In this document: positions 10,442-21,800 of the stretch, piece by piece
How the letters are laid out: every line of letters begins with the position of its first letter
Position numbering within the stretch: position 1 is the stretch's first letter
NCBI GenBank assembly: GCA_030435675.1
Contig: CM059622.1
Coordinates: 8,990,001 to 9,054,000, forward strand
Origin: Steinernema hermaphroditum
Lineage: Eukaryota; Nematoda; Chromadorea; Rhabditida; Steinernematidae
Length of the DNA stretch: 64,000 nucleotides
Direction: 5' to 3'
Program-made: the position numbers and the translations under genes
Notes under the pieces: model-generated
The model's database searches: none
What the model was told of the DNA's origin: nothing
Seen by the model: the letters and a program-made list of their open reading frames with translations, nothing else

Positions 10442-13084
10442 ATGGGCACCTCCGATCGGCTCGACGTGAGCCGTCTGAGCCTCGAGGCTCCGCCACGCTC
10501 CCCATCGCCCTCCGCTGGGCCCACCTCTATCTCCATCTACCTCCAGTTCGGTTCGCACCGCGAGATCGTCGCCTTTGAGCGCTCCGACTCGCCCTCGGTG
10601 AGTCCCCTCCGCCCGGTCCTCAGCCCTCCCTGGCCCAGGTCTTCGAGGCGTTCCGCGCCCGAGCGAAGCTCTTCGCCCGGAAGTTCGCGAAGATCGGCGG
10701 GAAGGCCGTCCTGCACCTCTTCTTCCATCGGTTCGAGGCGGGCACACCCGCGCTCGCCCCGCTGCACTCTCTCTCCCAGCTGGTGAGCCGCAAATGCCCT
10801 CTTCCGGTAGGAGACGCCTTTGCAGAGCAACGGGAGTACGGTAGAGCTGGTGCTGAACGACGTCGTCGAGCTGCAGGAGTTCCCTCACCACTACAAGGAG
10901 GTGCAGCTTTTCAACCCGACCTTCTGTGACTTCTGCCAGGAGATCATCGGCGGCCTCTACAAACAGGGTGTCAAGTGCCGCAAGTGTCGGTGAGTCCTCG
11001 AGGAGCCTCCTCCAGCCCTGCGCCGCCGCTTCCAGATGCAAGTTCCACAAGAGGTGCGTCGACCAGCCGCGGAACTGCTGCGCCGCCGCCATGGGTCCTC
11101 TGACGCCGAGCCCCAGCGAGGCGGAGGCCCTCCGGAAGGCGCTGCCGCACAGCCTCCAGGTGCACAACTACACGCGCCCCACCAAATGCGCCCTCTGCGA
11201 CCAGATGCTTCTCGGCCTGCGCCACCAGGGCCTCCAGTGCCGCGACTGCAATGTACCCCCCCCCCCTGCTCCTCTTTCCAAAACTACCGTATCCCTTCAG
11301 GTGAACGTACACGATAAATGCGCCTCGCGGCTGCCGATGGACTGCCACGTCGCCGACGGCGCCATCGCCAACTTCTCCGAAGCGGGCTCCTTCGCCGACG
11401 TCGACGTCCTTCGGTCGCCGACCGCCGAGGAGCCCGCTCAGCGCCTCCAGCAGCTGCCCCTCTGGCGTCTCTCCGTCCAGTCGGGCCACGTTGTCTCCCA
11501 GAATCGTCAGAACGTCGTCGCCGAAGGCTGGCTCATCCACTTCCTCCACAACGAGCCTGACCGCCGCCTTCGCAACTACTGGGTCCTTGCCGGCGGCGCC
11601 ATCAACGTATACAACGAGTACAACAACGGTGCCCACATACAGCGCTTCTACCGTAACCCGCCGTTTTAGGAGTGAACCACGCGCGCGTCTACAAACAGAT
11701 CCATCTTGCGGAGATCGTTTCCATTAAGCTGTACAACGGAAACGCCCTGGACAGCCGGTAGGACCTCCTCGGCCCACAGAAGTCCACGTTTCAGGTACCT
11801 TCCGCACTTCTTCGAGATCCGTACCGTATCCAACCTGACCTACTGCGTCGGCGAGAACTTCGACGGCGCCTCAGGTCCCCCGGCGAAGATGCCCCGCTGC
11901 ATGCCGGAGAGCAACCAGGGCGTCACCACCACCAGCGCCTGGTACCACGTGAGTCCGCTCTCTCCCCCCTGAAGGCTACCGTATCCTTGCAGATTCTCAG
12001 CCGCGCGTTGCAGCCACCGTCGGCTCCAAACGGAAGCGGCGACGCCGAGAAGAAGACACTCGCCTTTGCCGAGGCGTTCCAGATCCTCACGGAGAGCGAG
12101 CTGGGCTCCGGACAGTTCGGCTCCGTCTACACGGCGATCCACCGACAAAGCAAAGTAGAGTACGCGGTCAAGGTGGGTTACGGTAGCGCGGCGGAGGGTG
12201 ACCCTCCTGCAGATCATCAAGATGAACCCCTACCAGCGGCAGACGGCGCATGGCGAGATCTTGAAGAACGAGGTGGCGATCCTACAGGAGATGCGGCACC
12301 CGGGGATCATCCAGCTGAAGGACGTCTTCGACGCGAGAGACAGCCTCCTCATTGTGATGGAGAAGATGCGGGCCGACATGCTAGAGATGATCCTGAGCCA
12401 GGAAGGCGGCTATCTCGACGAGCGCGCCACGCGTTTCCTCCTCGTGCAGATCTTGAGCGCCCTACGGTACCTCCACGGCCAGGGAATCGCCCACTGCGAC
12501 CTAAAGCCCGAGAACGTGCTCCTCTCCGACCTCGGCTCCAACTTCCCCCAGACGAAGCTCTGCGACTTCGGCTATGCCCGCTTCATCGGCGACGACCACT
12601 TCCGGAAGACGATAGTGGGTACGCCGGCCTACTTGGCGCCCGAAGTCCTCCAGAGGAAGGGCTACAACCGGAGCCTGGACATGTGGTCAGTGGGGGTCAT
12701 CATCTACGTGACTCTCTCCGGCACCTTCCCCTTCAACGACAACGACCTCCAGAACATAGAAGCCCTCCTTCGCAACTCTGGCGCCCTGTTCCCCGCGCGC
12801 CCCTGGGGCAACGTCTCCCACGCGGCCATCGACATCATCTGCGGCCTCTTCAAGATCGACGTGAGTTCTCTCGCGAATCCCCTAACCCTCTTCCTTAGAT
12901 CTCCGAACGCCTCTCGGTGGAGGAGTGCCTCCGCCACACCTGGTTCCAGAACTTCCAGCTTTACATGGACCTCCGGGCGTTGGAACGGCGCCTCGGCATC
13001 GGCCGCTTCCTGACGACCGAAGACGACGACAAGAAGTACGCCGTCGCTCTCCACAAACACAATTTGACCCCCGTACTCGTATAG
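10442..13084 (+). CDS. dkf-1: Protein kinase D, DKF-1 type (copy B)
   Basis: This tandem paralogue has the same domain order as copy A. A UBL-like start (S-I-S-I-Y-L-Q-F-G) is at about 10528, C1a at about 10890-11085 (F-C-D-F-C-Q-E, C-R-K-C, H-K-R-C), C1b at about 11155-11350, PH at about 11525-11940 (E-G-W-L-I-H-F, N-Y-W-V-L) and kinase at about 12060-12980. Catalytic motifs are intact: G-S-G-Q-F-G, Y-A-V-K (just before a short intron at about 12175-12210), H-C-D-L-K-P-E-N, D-F-G-Y-A and A-P-E. The activation loop is H-F-R-K-T-I-V-G-T-P, again with a single Thr. Regulatory domains have diverged clearly from copy A, whereas long stretches of the kinase exon are identical in DNA. The C-terminus ends in L-T-P-V-L-V at a TAG (13082-13084), followed by AATAAA at 13119-13124. 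Confidence 0.87.
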
Positions 13085-13118
13085 ACCCACCTACGCACAC
13101 ACAAAACTACTTTTATCG

Positions 13119-13124
13119 AATAAA
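13119..13124 (+). terminator. Polyadenylation signal of protein kinase D copy B
   Basis: A canonical AATAAA lies 35 bp after the TAG stop. The next gene starts about 220 bp further on. Confidence 0.65.
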
Positions 13125-13346
13125 TGCACTCTCTGTGAACGACCTAACATGACGGACGAAAAGCCGGTCGAGGTGAGATACGGTAGCGCGCGGGTAGTCA
13201 TTGTCAAGGTAGATTTGCACGTTCCCTTAGCAGTCTGCCGACGTAGACGTCTACAGTCTGGTCGGTGTGTCTGTCTGGGGTGCAGAAGGAAGATTCGACA
13301 GCAGAGACTGCTTCGGATCAGAGCGAGTGAGTGGAGCGGTCGGACG

Positions 13347-13730
13347 ATGCGTTTGCTCGTCTTCGTCCTCGTTGCAGCGGTCACCTTCGCCAAAGCGGCG
13401 CTTTCGGTGAGTCCTCTGTGCGTCGCATTTCACTCGTTCCTTTCAGGAGAGCAGCTCCACGCCGAGAGCCACCGCGTCCTCAACGACCAAGGAGGCCTTT
13501 GAGGAGATCCTCTCTCGCAGATCTACGACCTTCGATCCGGATAAAGGTGAGTCCGTCGACCCCTCCTCGCTTTAAGGTGCCTTTCAGAAGGACTCAATAC
13601 CATCTACCTGTGCAGTGCCATCGGGTGTGTCGTCGGTGCCATCATCTCCTTCATCTTCTTCATCCTCGCGGTCTCCGGCACCCTCTGCAAGCCCAAGAAG
13701 GACAAGGACATCGACTCGAACATGCTCTGA
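13347..13730 (+). CDS. Small single-pass membrane protein, unknown function
   Basis: Three exons join in frame. The ATG at 13347 starts a signal peptide of about 17-19 residues (M-R-L-L-V-F-V-L-V-A-A-V). An intron with GTGAGT...TTTCAG follows, then a short Ser/Thr-rich ectodomain, a second short intron, and a membrane segment I-G-C-V-V-G-A-I-I-S-F-I-F-F-I-L-A-V. The cytosolic tail is Lys/Asp-rich (K-P-K-K-D-K-D) and ends at TGA 13728-13730. The product is about 85-90 residues with type I topology. I do not recognise a family. It lies 263 bp after the second kinase gene in the same direction and is convergent with the MARVEL-like gene, 100 bp away. The splice fit and signal/TM pattern make it a likely real gene; its role is unknown. 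Confidence 0.65.
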
Positions 13731-13829
13731 GCAGAAAATAGAATTTAATTTTCTCTTTGAGTCAGCGTTTCTAGAGGAAGACGACTTTTTACAAACAGTC
13801 CGCGGGGCGGAGTAGGGTGCACAGGCCTA

Positions 13830-15256
13830 TTAGAGGATGTTGACGCCCGTGCGGAAGATGAAGACGACGTCGACGAGCAGTACAATGCAGTCAATGAAGA
13901 GCAGGATCTGCAGAGAAGGTTAGGCGATGCGCACAGGCAGAATGCCTACCGTAGCGATGATCCACTCCGCCCTGTAGCAGACGTTGCTCGTGTTCCTCAG
14001 TTTCCATCCATCCGGAGGGTAACAGTTCGCAAAGAAGGCTTCGAGACAAGCTGCAAATAAACTGCGATGAGGAGTCCTGAAGGATCGACAAAAGAGGTCC
14101 CCGAGGGTGACCGAGCCCTATTTGCTGGAAGAGAAGAACAAACTTGCCTGCTAAGAGATAAAGGATGAGCGCGGCTCCCGTGATAATGCCGTCCTGAAAC
14201 AGAGAATTGGTGCGGGACCAAGCTCAAAGGACTCACAAATTGCCTCCAGTAGCGCTGTTTGTTGGCGAGGCAGACGGTGAGCAGCAAGACGAGCGTGAGG
14301 ATGCCGAAGAAGGAGACGACGCCGACGACGGCGCCCTGCCACTCCGTTTTCGTCTCGATGACGAAGTCGTGGAACGTCTGGTTCCTCATGGGTCCCAGCA
14401 CGAGGCCCAGGATGGCCGCACTCAGCGCCTAAATGATCGTACATGCGGGCAGAGGCCTCTTGCCTACCAGGTGGACGACCTTGAGGAGAATCCGAAGCAC
14501 GATCGGGTACTTCTGGTTTACTTTTCGCGCGGAGTCGCGCGGGGGCGCCGGCATCGGATACATCGTGGAGGGGGGAAATGTGCTGTAACTGGGCGAGTAG
14601 AAGGGATGCACTCGCCCGAGCGTCGGAGGAGCGTCCCTCCAGTGGGTGGGAGGCCCTTCTCCGAAGTAGAAACCGGACGCGGGTCCAGTGGAGAACTCCG
14701 TTCCCTACAACACGACGCATGTTTAAGCAGTGTGAACAACCGGACGGCGCGAGGACCGGTCCCTGATGGAGGACGGGATTACCCAAGAACGCGCGAAAGA
14801 GAGTTTTTCGTCGTGAGGATGGGGTCAGTGGCCGAGCAATGCACACAGAAAGAGGGAAGACTTCTCAGAAAAAAAGTGACATTCTTGGTTCTCCTTTGAT
14901 GGGTCCGTGGAGTGGAAGGGGCCCCGAATAGAGCCTACCTTGGTGTGGGACCTGTGGGGCTCTCTCCTTTTGCGGTACATCGGCGCTGGTTTCTTGGTGG
15001 GACCAGAGGAGGACCTGTAGTGGCGCTGGTCGAGCGGAGGGTCGGCGGAGAGGCCGCGTGGGGATCTCGACTTCGGCAAGACGGGCCTGGGCATCGTCCT
15101 TGAGCAACGGTACTGCTGCGGACTGGGCTGGGGCTGTGGATAGGAACGGTAGTTGCCCGCGGTGCCCACCGGAGGATGCTGTAGTCCGTAGTCGCCGTAG
15201 TGGGAGTAGTCGGGAATAGATGGGACTCCCCCGCCGCCGTAGAGCACCGAGTCCAT
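13830..15256 (-). CDS. Tetraspan MARVEL-like membrane protein
   Basis: The ATG at 15256-15254 was chosen because an acceptor (GTTGCAG) lies about 54 bp upstream with no clear coding exon before it, consistent with trans-splicing. The N-terminus is cytosolic and rich in Pro, Tyr, Ser and Gly. Six introns then lead into four membrane segments: V-L-R-I-L-L-K-V-V-H-L-A-L-S (about 14500-14400), G-V-V-S-F-F-G-I-L-T-L-V-L (about 14330-14265), D-G-I-I-T-G-A-A-L-I-L-Y-L-L (about 14195-14150) and I-L-L-F-I-D-C-I-V-L-L-V-D-V-V-F (about 13905-13850). A Cys-containing loop, with N-x-S/T sites before TM2 and between TM3 and TM4, fits the extracellular loops. The stop is at 13832-13830. This topology, with an Arg in TM1 and a charged residue in TM4, is typical of MARVEL proteins of membrane apposition and vesicle traffic. 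No specific orthologue was recognised. Confidence 0.62.
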
Positions 15257-17823
15257 GTAGAACGAGGCGTTGACGGGCTGCTGCGTCGCCGAACAGGACG
15301 GAAGCTCCTGCAACGAACGAGCTGGTCCTGACACGAAGGCTCATGGCGGTGCTCTGGCGCGCGCCTTACATTCCGCCAAATTACGGCCCTCTCGAGGGTG
15401 TTTGCGCTTCGTGTGGCGGCGACTAATCCCGCGTGGTCACTCGAATTGTTGCAGAAAGCGCGCGAGGGGAGATGGCGGGGACAAGAAGCGGAGGAGAAGG
15501 AAGTGCGCGACAAGTCGCGAACATCGCGCAAACAAGCAGGCTTGCTCCACTACTCGAAAGTCTGGGCCCCTACAACCCGGGCATAAACCGTCTCTGCAGA
15601 CATAGAACCAATGGTCACTTCGTCTGAATTTCGAGATTCGGATAAGTGGGAAACGTCTCCCCTCCTCTGAACGAATCCGAGAATCTATCGTAAATGGGAA
15701 TGTTTCCGGAGCGATTGACTCTCTGTGCAGGACCAGTCGCATGGTACCAAAAGGAGACGTTCCAGAGACCGCGGTCCCGTGCCTCCCTAAAGAAACAAAA
15801 CGATCCCATGTTCGTCCAAAGTGAATAAAAGATCGGAAAACAAAAAAAAAGCGCCGCGGGACGTCTTCGTGGCGGGAGACGCGAGCGTTCCTAGAGCGCA
15901 TAGTTTCGCAAATTAGCACGCGTCTTCTCCGCGGCCGTCTAGGCGGCCCTTGGGCGTTTCTCGCGCGCGCACTTGTACTACAAGAACCTCTTGTGCAGCG
16001 CTAATGTGGCCACAGGTTGCGGACGCGCCGCAGCCCTAAAGCGCCAAATTCTTTTGTCTTCCTTCGAGTGACTCATTTGGGAGAAAACGATCGCCTTTCG
16101 AAGATCCGAAGCGCAAACACCTGATCTTCTGGCCTGATTTGGAACCCACCTCATCGCCGAAGCGTCTCGAAGTGGCGCCTCGCATCTCCGACGCCGGGAT
16201 GATCCTAACCGCCCCAAATACGGTGTTGTACAGCATCCTATCGCTTCATGGGGGTCCTGAAACGAATGGTTAGGACCGCACCTCCCACGTGATCATTTCG
16301 GAAGATCGTCGTATAATTAGGCACTCGAAGGGCGCAAAAGTTGCAAATGACGCGCGAACGGAGTCTTCGGGGGCGGAGGCCAGAAGATGAATCGTGACGA
16401 TCAGAGTGCGCGCGACGCGAAAAGCCGAGATGATAAACAGAAGAAGACCGCAGCTTTCCCGTGACGAGAACCGCCTTTGAGGGGTGCCTGAATAAGTCAG
16501 TCTTCTCATGTCCGAGTACAGTACTCTTCGGCATACATCATCACTCTTTCAGAATCATGTTGTTTTGAGTGTCAGGGCCATTTTCTTTTCAGGTTCACCA
16601 GGTCATCGTTGGCGTTGGGTCCCTTTGTTCTGCAAAGAAACGAGGCACTCTTGATGGCCACTTGCTCAGTTTGGTGAAAGTGCTGCATCGTGTCGAGCAG
16701 AAAATCGATCTCAGATCGGCACGAACGCCTCTCCCATTGCGGCCACCTCAAACTAGCGACACCGATCACCTGCCACGGAGGCCAGCTGACGCCTCTGGGG
16801 GCACGGCCGCTTCCTCGTCGCCTCTCCCACGTCATCGGAGGTGTTTGGAAGCAGAAGCAGCCTAGCAGAATCTGAGCGGACGGCAACAGAGAAAGGAGAA
16901 ATCAGATTCCGGAGATCAGAAGGCGAGGAGTACGCTCAGTCCGATCGATCCGATCGATTCCCGCGGAGATTAGTGACCGCCGAGGGCGCTGGTCAGCTGC
17001 GCGGCTTTCGAACTGTCAATATTTGCGGAGTATCGACTGTACGGCGGATCCACGTGATCCCCCATGCCCTGAAGGGAGTGCAAGCCTAGTACTCGGATAG
17101 AAGCGATTCGCCTTCTCCCTCCTCCGATCTTCTGCCCTAAGCTCGCTAAGGCCTGCAGGTCCCTTCCCGTGCATTTTCCCTTAGAATCTTCTGCAAAAGA
17201 TTGGGTCCAGCTGGGGTGCAAGGACGCGGCGAAGTGGACGTCGGGATGTGGCCCCTCCCGGCCCTTGGGATCGCCGGATGTTCTCGTGCGCCGGGGAGTC
17301 AGTTGTCGACGAGATCGCCGTGCCGATGGCCCAATCTCCTGCCGTTCACAATCGATACTGGGATTCGAGCGGTAAGTCTTTTGTATCCGGCTCTAGCGTG
17401 GGATGAAGGCGCCGCGCAGAAGACGCTGAGAGAGGGACGCTGCTAGCCGCGGCACAGGCGACAGGTGACGTCGGAGATTCATGTGATCCTCCGAGGCAAT
17501 GACGCAGGTTAGAAATCGATCGGTTCTGGGTGCTCACCGCTCTCCAGAAGTCGATTTTGTTCACCCTTCCATGGACCCTTATGACGCTTGTCCAGCACAT
17601 CGCAATGAAAGTACCGTATCCTTTCCTCTTCTTTTCTTGAAGTACTTTGGGATTTCTAAGGCGATCTCCTTCTTTGTTAGGACTAATATCCCTCAAACAA
17701 GTTTTTTTTTCTGTCTCCATGGTTCTTTAAGGGTGCACAGACCTGCACCTCGCTTCTTCAGATTCGTTCCGATTATGCGCGTCGGCTGCACGGTGCACCC
17801 ACGCCAGCTGGGATGTGTGTGAG
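15257..17823. other. Intergenic region without recognisable genes
   Basis: About 2.6 kb lie between the MARVEL-like gene and the CCDC102-like gene. Open frames of 60-120 codons occur on both strands but none shows domain sequence, consistent codon bias or exon-like splice borders. TACCGTA-type motifs occur at about 17611. An untranslated first exon of either gene could lie here. Confidence 0.45.
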
Positions 17824-18737
17824 ATGGCGAGACTCGAAGAGATCAATGAGGTGAGCTCGTATGACCGCCTACCGTACCATACAGCACCCCTTTGAGACAC
17901 GGAACCGTTCGGCACAGATGGAGAGGACGATGCGATGGTGGACCGAGTGGTAAGCTTCTTCCGACGGACGAGGACTGAAAGGGGCGTTGCAGCACAGCGA
18001 CCTGGCGCGGGAAGTGGAAGCAGATGAAGGATGAGCGGAATCGAGCGCGTGAGGAGACGGAGGCGGCGCTGGAGCAGCTGAAGGAGGCACACGAGAAGAT
18101 CGACTCACTCCAGTCAACGAAGCGGCGCTCCGACGCCGACGTCGCGCGCCTCAAGGCACAGTTGACGACGGCGCTGAACCTCAGCGACAACAAGAAACTC
18201 ATCCAGAAGCTCTTCACGGCGCCCGCCGTCGAGAACACCACGCAGACCGAAGACGAGGCAGGTCGCCTCGGGTACTGTAGGTCCAAAGCATTCCTTTCCA
18301 GGAAGGCGATGAGCCGCGGCCTTCGAACTCGTTCTTAAACGGATTCTGCGAATCCGCCCAGAGGGAGGCGACGCCTTCGGATTCAGAGGACAACGACGCC
18401 GAAGTGACGAAGGCGCTGGAGGCCGAAGTAGGCGTCTTGGCGGCGCGGTGCTCCGAACTTGAGGCGCTCTACTCAGAGACGAGGACAGAACTGCAGCAGC
18501 TCCGGGAGCGCGAGGTCCCGCAAACTCCCTCCCGCCTTAGCAAAGAAATCGAAATGGTTCCGTACAGCGCCAATGGCCCGTGATGACTGTCAATTTCAGC
18601 TGAAAACGGAGCGCGATGAGGCGCGTAGCCAAGTAGAAACCCTGATGATGGAGAAAGAGTTTCTGATGCAGCAGCTGAAGATGCTCAAGAAGTCCGCCGC
18701 GGCGTCGACATCCACAGAATCGCTAGCCAACAGATAA
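17824..18737 (+). CDS. CCDC102A: CCDC102-like coiled-coil protein
   Basis: The short first exons (ATG at 17824) encode M-A-R-L-E-E-I-N-E, then M-E-R-T-M-R-W-W-T-E, and then C-T-A-T-W-R-G-K-W-K-Q-M-K. The W-W-x-x-C-T-A-x-W-R-x-K-W block followed by E-R-N-x-A-R-E-E is the signature of the vertebrate CCDC102A/B family as I remember it; CCDC102B has been linked to centrosome cohesion. The rest is heptad-rich coiled coil with an acidic linker (18302-18500), and the last exon starts L-K-T-E-R-D-E-A-R and ends at TAA 18735-18737. Phase bookkeeping suggests one intron uses a GC donor at 18258 (GAG|GCAGGT) with the acceptor at 18300-18301. The predicted protein is about 250-280 residues, shorter than vertebrate members. 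It converges on TONSL with a gap of about 115 bp. Function is inferred from homologues only. Confidence 0.72.
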
Positions 18738-18853
18738 AGCCCCGACCACATCCCATCTTGCATACTGCCAACCTACTTAAATTTCATATGTAACATACAT
18801 ACTCTTCGAAACATACAGTTAATAACCCGTTATTAAATCCTGCAGTAACCCGT

Positions 18854-21800
18854 TCAAGAGGCGAAAGCATCTGCCAGTTCTTTCAGTTCCGGATCGTCGC
18901 CACCCGGGATCGGAAACTCGCAGTCCTCCGAGACGATTTCAAGTTTGCTCCTACGTTCCCGTCTTCTAGGGAACGTTTCCATCTTCTGAGATTTCACAGC
19001 TACAGTACATCCTGATATGATCAGCTGCTCGATTCTTGAAGAAGCGACGTAATCCAAATCCGAGTCAGTGATTGTCAGCAGCGCACAGTCGGAGAGGTTC
19101 AGATATCGAAGATTAGGACATCGCTGCAACAGGCCCAACTCGATGCACTAACAAAGAGCGCAGACTTACCTTGACCACGCTGAAAACGGACTCTACACTA
19201 GTACAGGATACGTCTATTCGCTGGAGAGACGTCATTTCGTGAGGCGACTCTGCCATGCCTCGCAGAATGTGTTCCACATTGCCACACGATCGCATCTTCA
19301 GCTCCTTCAAGTACGGACATCCTGAAACTACTGTAATAAACACATACAGAACTCTGAAACATACCTGAAATCGTCCTTCCGAGCGCTTCGCAGCGGGAGC
19401 TGATGTCGTTGTGGAACGGAATCATGGACAAATCCAGAGTACTTAACTCGGGACACTTCCTAACCACGGCGTCCACTTGTCGCGCCGAAAAAAAGTTCGC
19501 CTTCAGGATCAGCTCGGCCAATTCGGGAAAGCCTTTCACGTTGGAAAGGTTATCACACATTGACTTCAGCATAATGTCGGACAAAGAACAGGAGGAAATG
19601 TTGAGATATGTCATGCTGGAACCGAACAATTCTGCCATCTCCGCGAGGATCTTTGCATTAAGGCTGATTCCTTGGAAATTGACGGTCTGGACAGCCAAAG
19701 ACGAGTACATCTTCACGAAGGAAAAGACGTTCAGGATACCATCTTTGTCCAGCAAGTACGATCCTGAGAAGTTCAACTCGCCTATCTCGCTGTCCAGTAG
19801 TTTACGGTACACCCTTTCTCTCCCTAAAAAGAGTCCCAATGTAAAAGAACATCTAAATGCAAATGATCATACTATCTCTGGGGTATAATTTTCTGTATAA
19901 CTTGCTCAACTGTGGTACTCTCCATCCCGATATAACGCACACAACGCTAGGCGCAAGACACGATTGGAATGCTGTGATCAACGAGTCGTAATCCGTCAGT
20001 TGGAAATCGCGGTACTTCAACTGCATGGAGTCGTACTTCTGGCCCTCAAGAAGACGACAACAAGTAGTACGCAACATGGTTATCGTCATCTTCCTAAAGT
20101 ATCATTTGTCGTAGGTGAATAACGTCCAATCAGAGTCTCACCCTGACCATTTTTTTAGAACATACTCCTCCCGCACAAGTCGTCTCTTGTCGTCCTCGAA
20201 GTTTATTATGATTCTGTAATTCTTCGAAACACTGGCACGCGACTGCGACGTGGGTTGTTGCGGTGTCAAAGAATGCGGTCGAGTGGGGGCACCTCTAGAG
20301 GCTGGCTGATAAAAAGCAGTGACAGGAGTGTCCCGATTCGGGATTCGTGGGCCTTGATTGGCGTAGGCACTTAATGGAGATGCTGATTTCTCGCTGTATG
20401 TGCTAAACCATAAGAACTTGCTATACTACTGCAAAGGTTTGTAAACAACTTACCTCCTGGGGCTCGCGCTGACGTTGGAAGACCGTTTGACTTCTGGTGG
20501 AGTGAAGGTCTTCGTCGCGGCCCTTTTCCTGGACCGAAAAATTTCGGCAATTTCAGAGTTCCGTGAACTCGGTCGCGAGTGACTGTTGCTGCGACTGTGA
20601 AGCACTGGAGAGGGAGAACGGCTTTCAGGCGTTACGAACTCTTCCATCTGAAGGGGAAGACCCAGGGGGGAGATTTCTCTGACTGGAGAACGCAGTCCGG
20701 GTCTTTTCAAGTGTCTTTCTTCCAAATCATCTTCATCTAGCACCAAATCCACCACGGTCCTCTTGTGTATTCGTCCACGTCCTAATTTCTCCATTTGTTG
20801 CTGGTAGATATTCAGATTGCGCGATCCTTCGCTTTGTGTGGGCCGATTTCGGTCAGTGGAGAATAACGTTGAAATAGAGGGCTTCGGTTGGCTTCGACGC
20901 AATGTGGAGCAAAAGTGATTTTCTTCGGATACGACATATCCTGAACTGCTGCCTGAGAAATGTAACCGAAAGGAACCTACTCTCTTCCGGCTTCAATCTC
21001 TTCCTCAGCAGTTCTATGAATTCATCCAATTGTTTGATCTCAGAGTCGTTGAATTCTCTCCTGTTTTTAGAGCGATACGAGGTCAAATACGATACAGCTC
21101 TTTGTGACACTTTGGCACCTCGAAGCAAAAGGAGGTTCGCGATTTCTACCTGTCCTCCTTGGCAAGCATCTTCCAGTGGTGAAATCCCATCGTTCTAAAG
21201 TAGGTCACGATAAAATGAGTTCTAAGCAATACAACCAACACTATCTGCGTCTTCTAGAGGTTGCTCCGATCGCTCGTTCACGTCAGCTCCATTAGTTATC
21301 AGTATGCGTACGTTTTCGGTGCACCCAAAGTTAATGGCTTCCGTCAGAGGAGTCCAACCACCGTAACACTTCGCGTTAACGTTATATCCCTAAAACCAAG
21401 CCAGTAATTATTTGTCATGCATCGCTCAAAGACTCACCAACTTTATAAGCAGTGATACCGTAATTCGTTTATCACATTGATTTCGGGCAGCCAGGTGCAT
21501 GAAGGTTTCTCCTTTGTCGTTCACTTGATCGTCTCTTTTGTTTTTCAAGTCCGTAATGAATTGATCGTTTTCGGCTTCTAGAAGAAGGTCCTGTGCAAAA
21601 TCATTCACTGCGTTCTGTAGTCTCTCCTTAGACCATGCATCGAACTCATCCCTAAACACCTCGCGCGCCGCTGGTTCGCTAAGAGAATCGTCCGCCTCTT
21701 CACCGCTATCGTCTTCGTTGGTCAACTGTGAGTATCGTCGAAGATCCGCTGAGTATTTTTGGAGGCAAGCCGTCACATCAGAACATTCCTCACAACAATG

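Noticed and set aside
16238..17822. Several 60-120 codon frames on both strands
   Set aside because: No conserved motif, inconsistent codon use and no matching splice sites.
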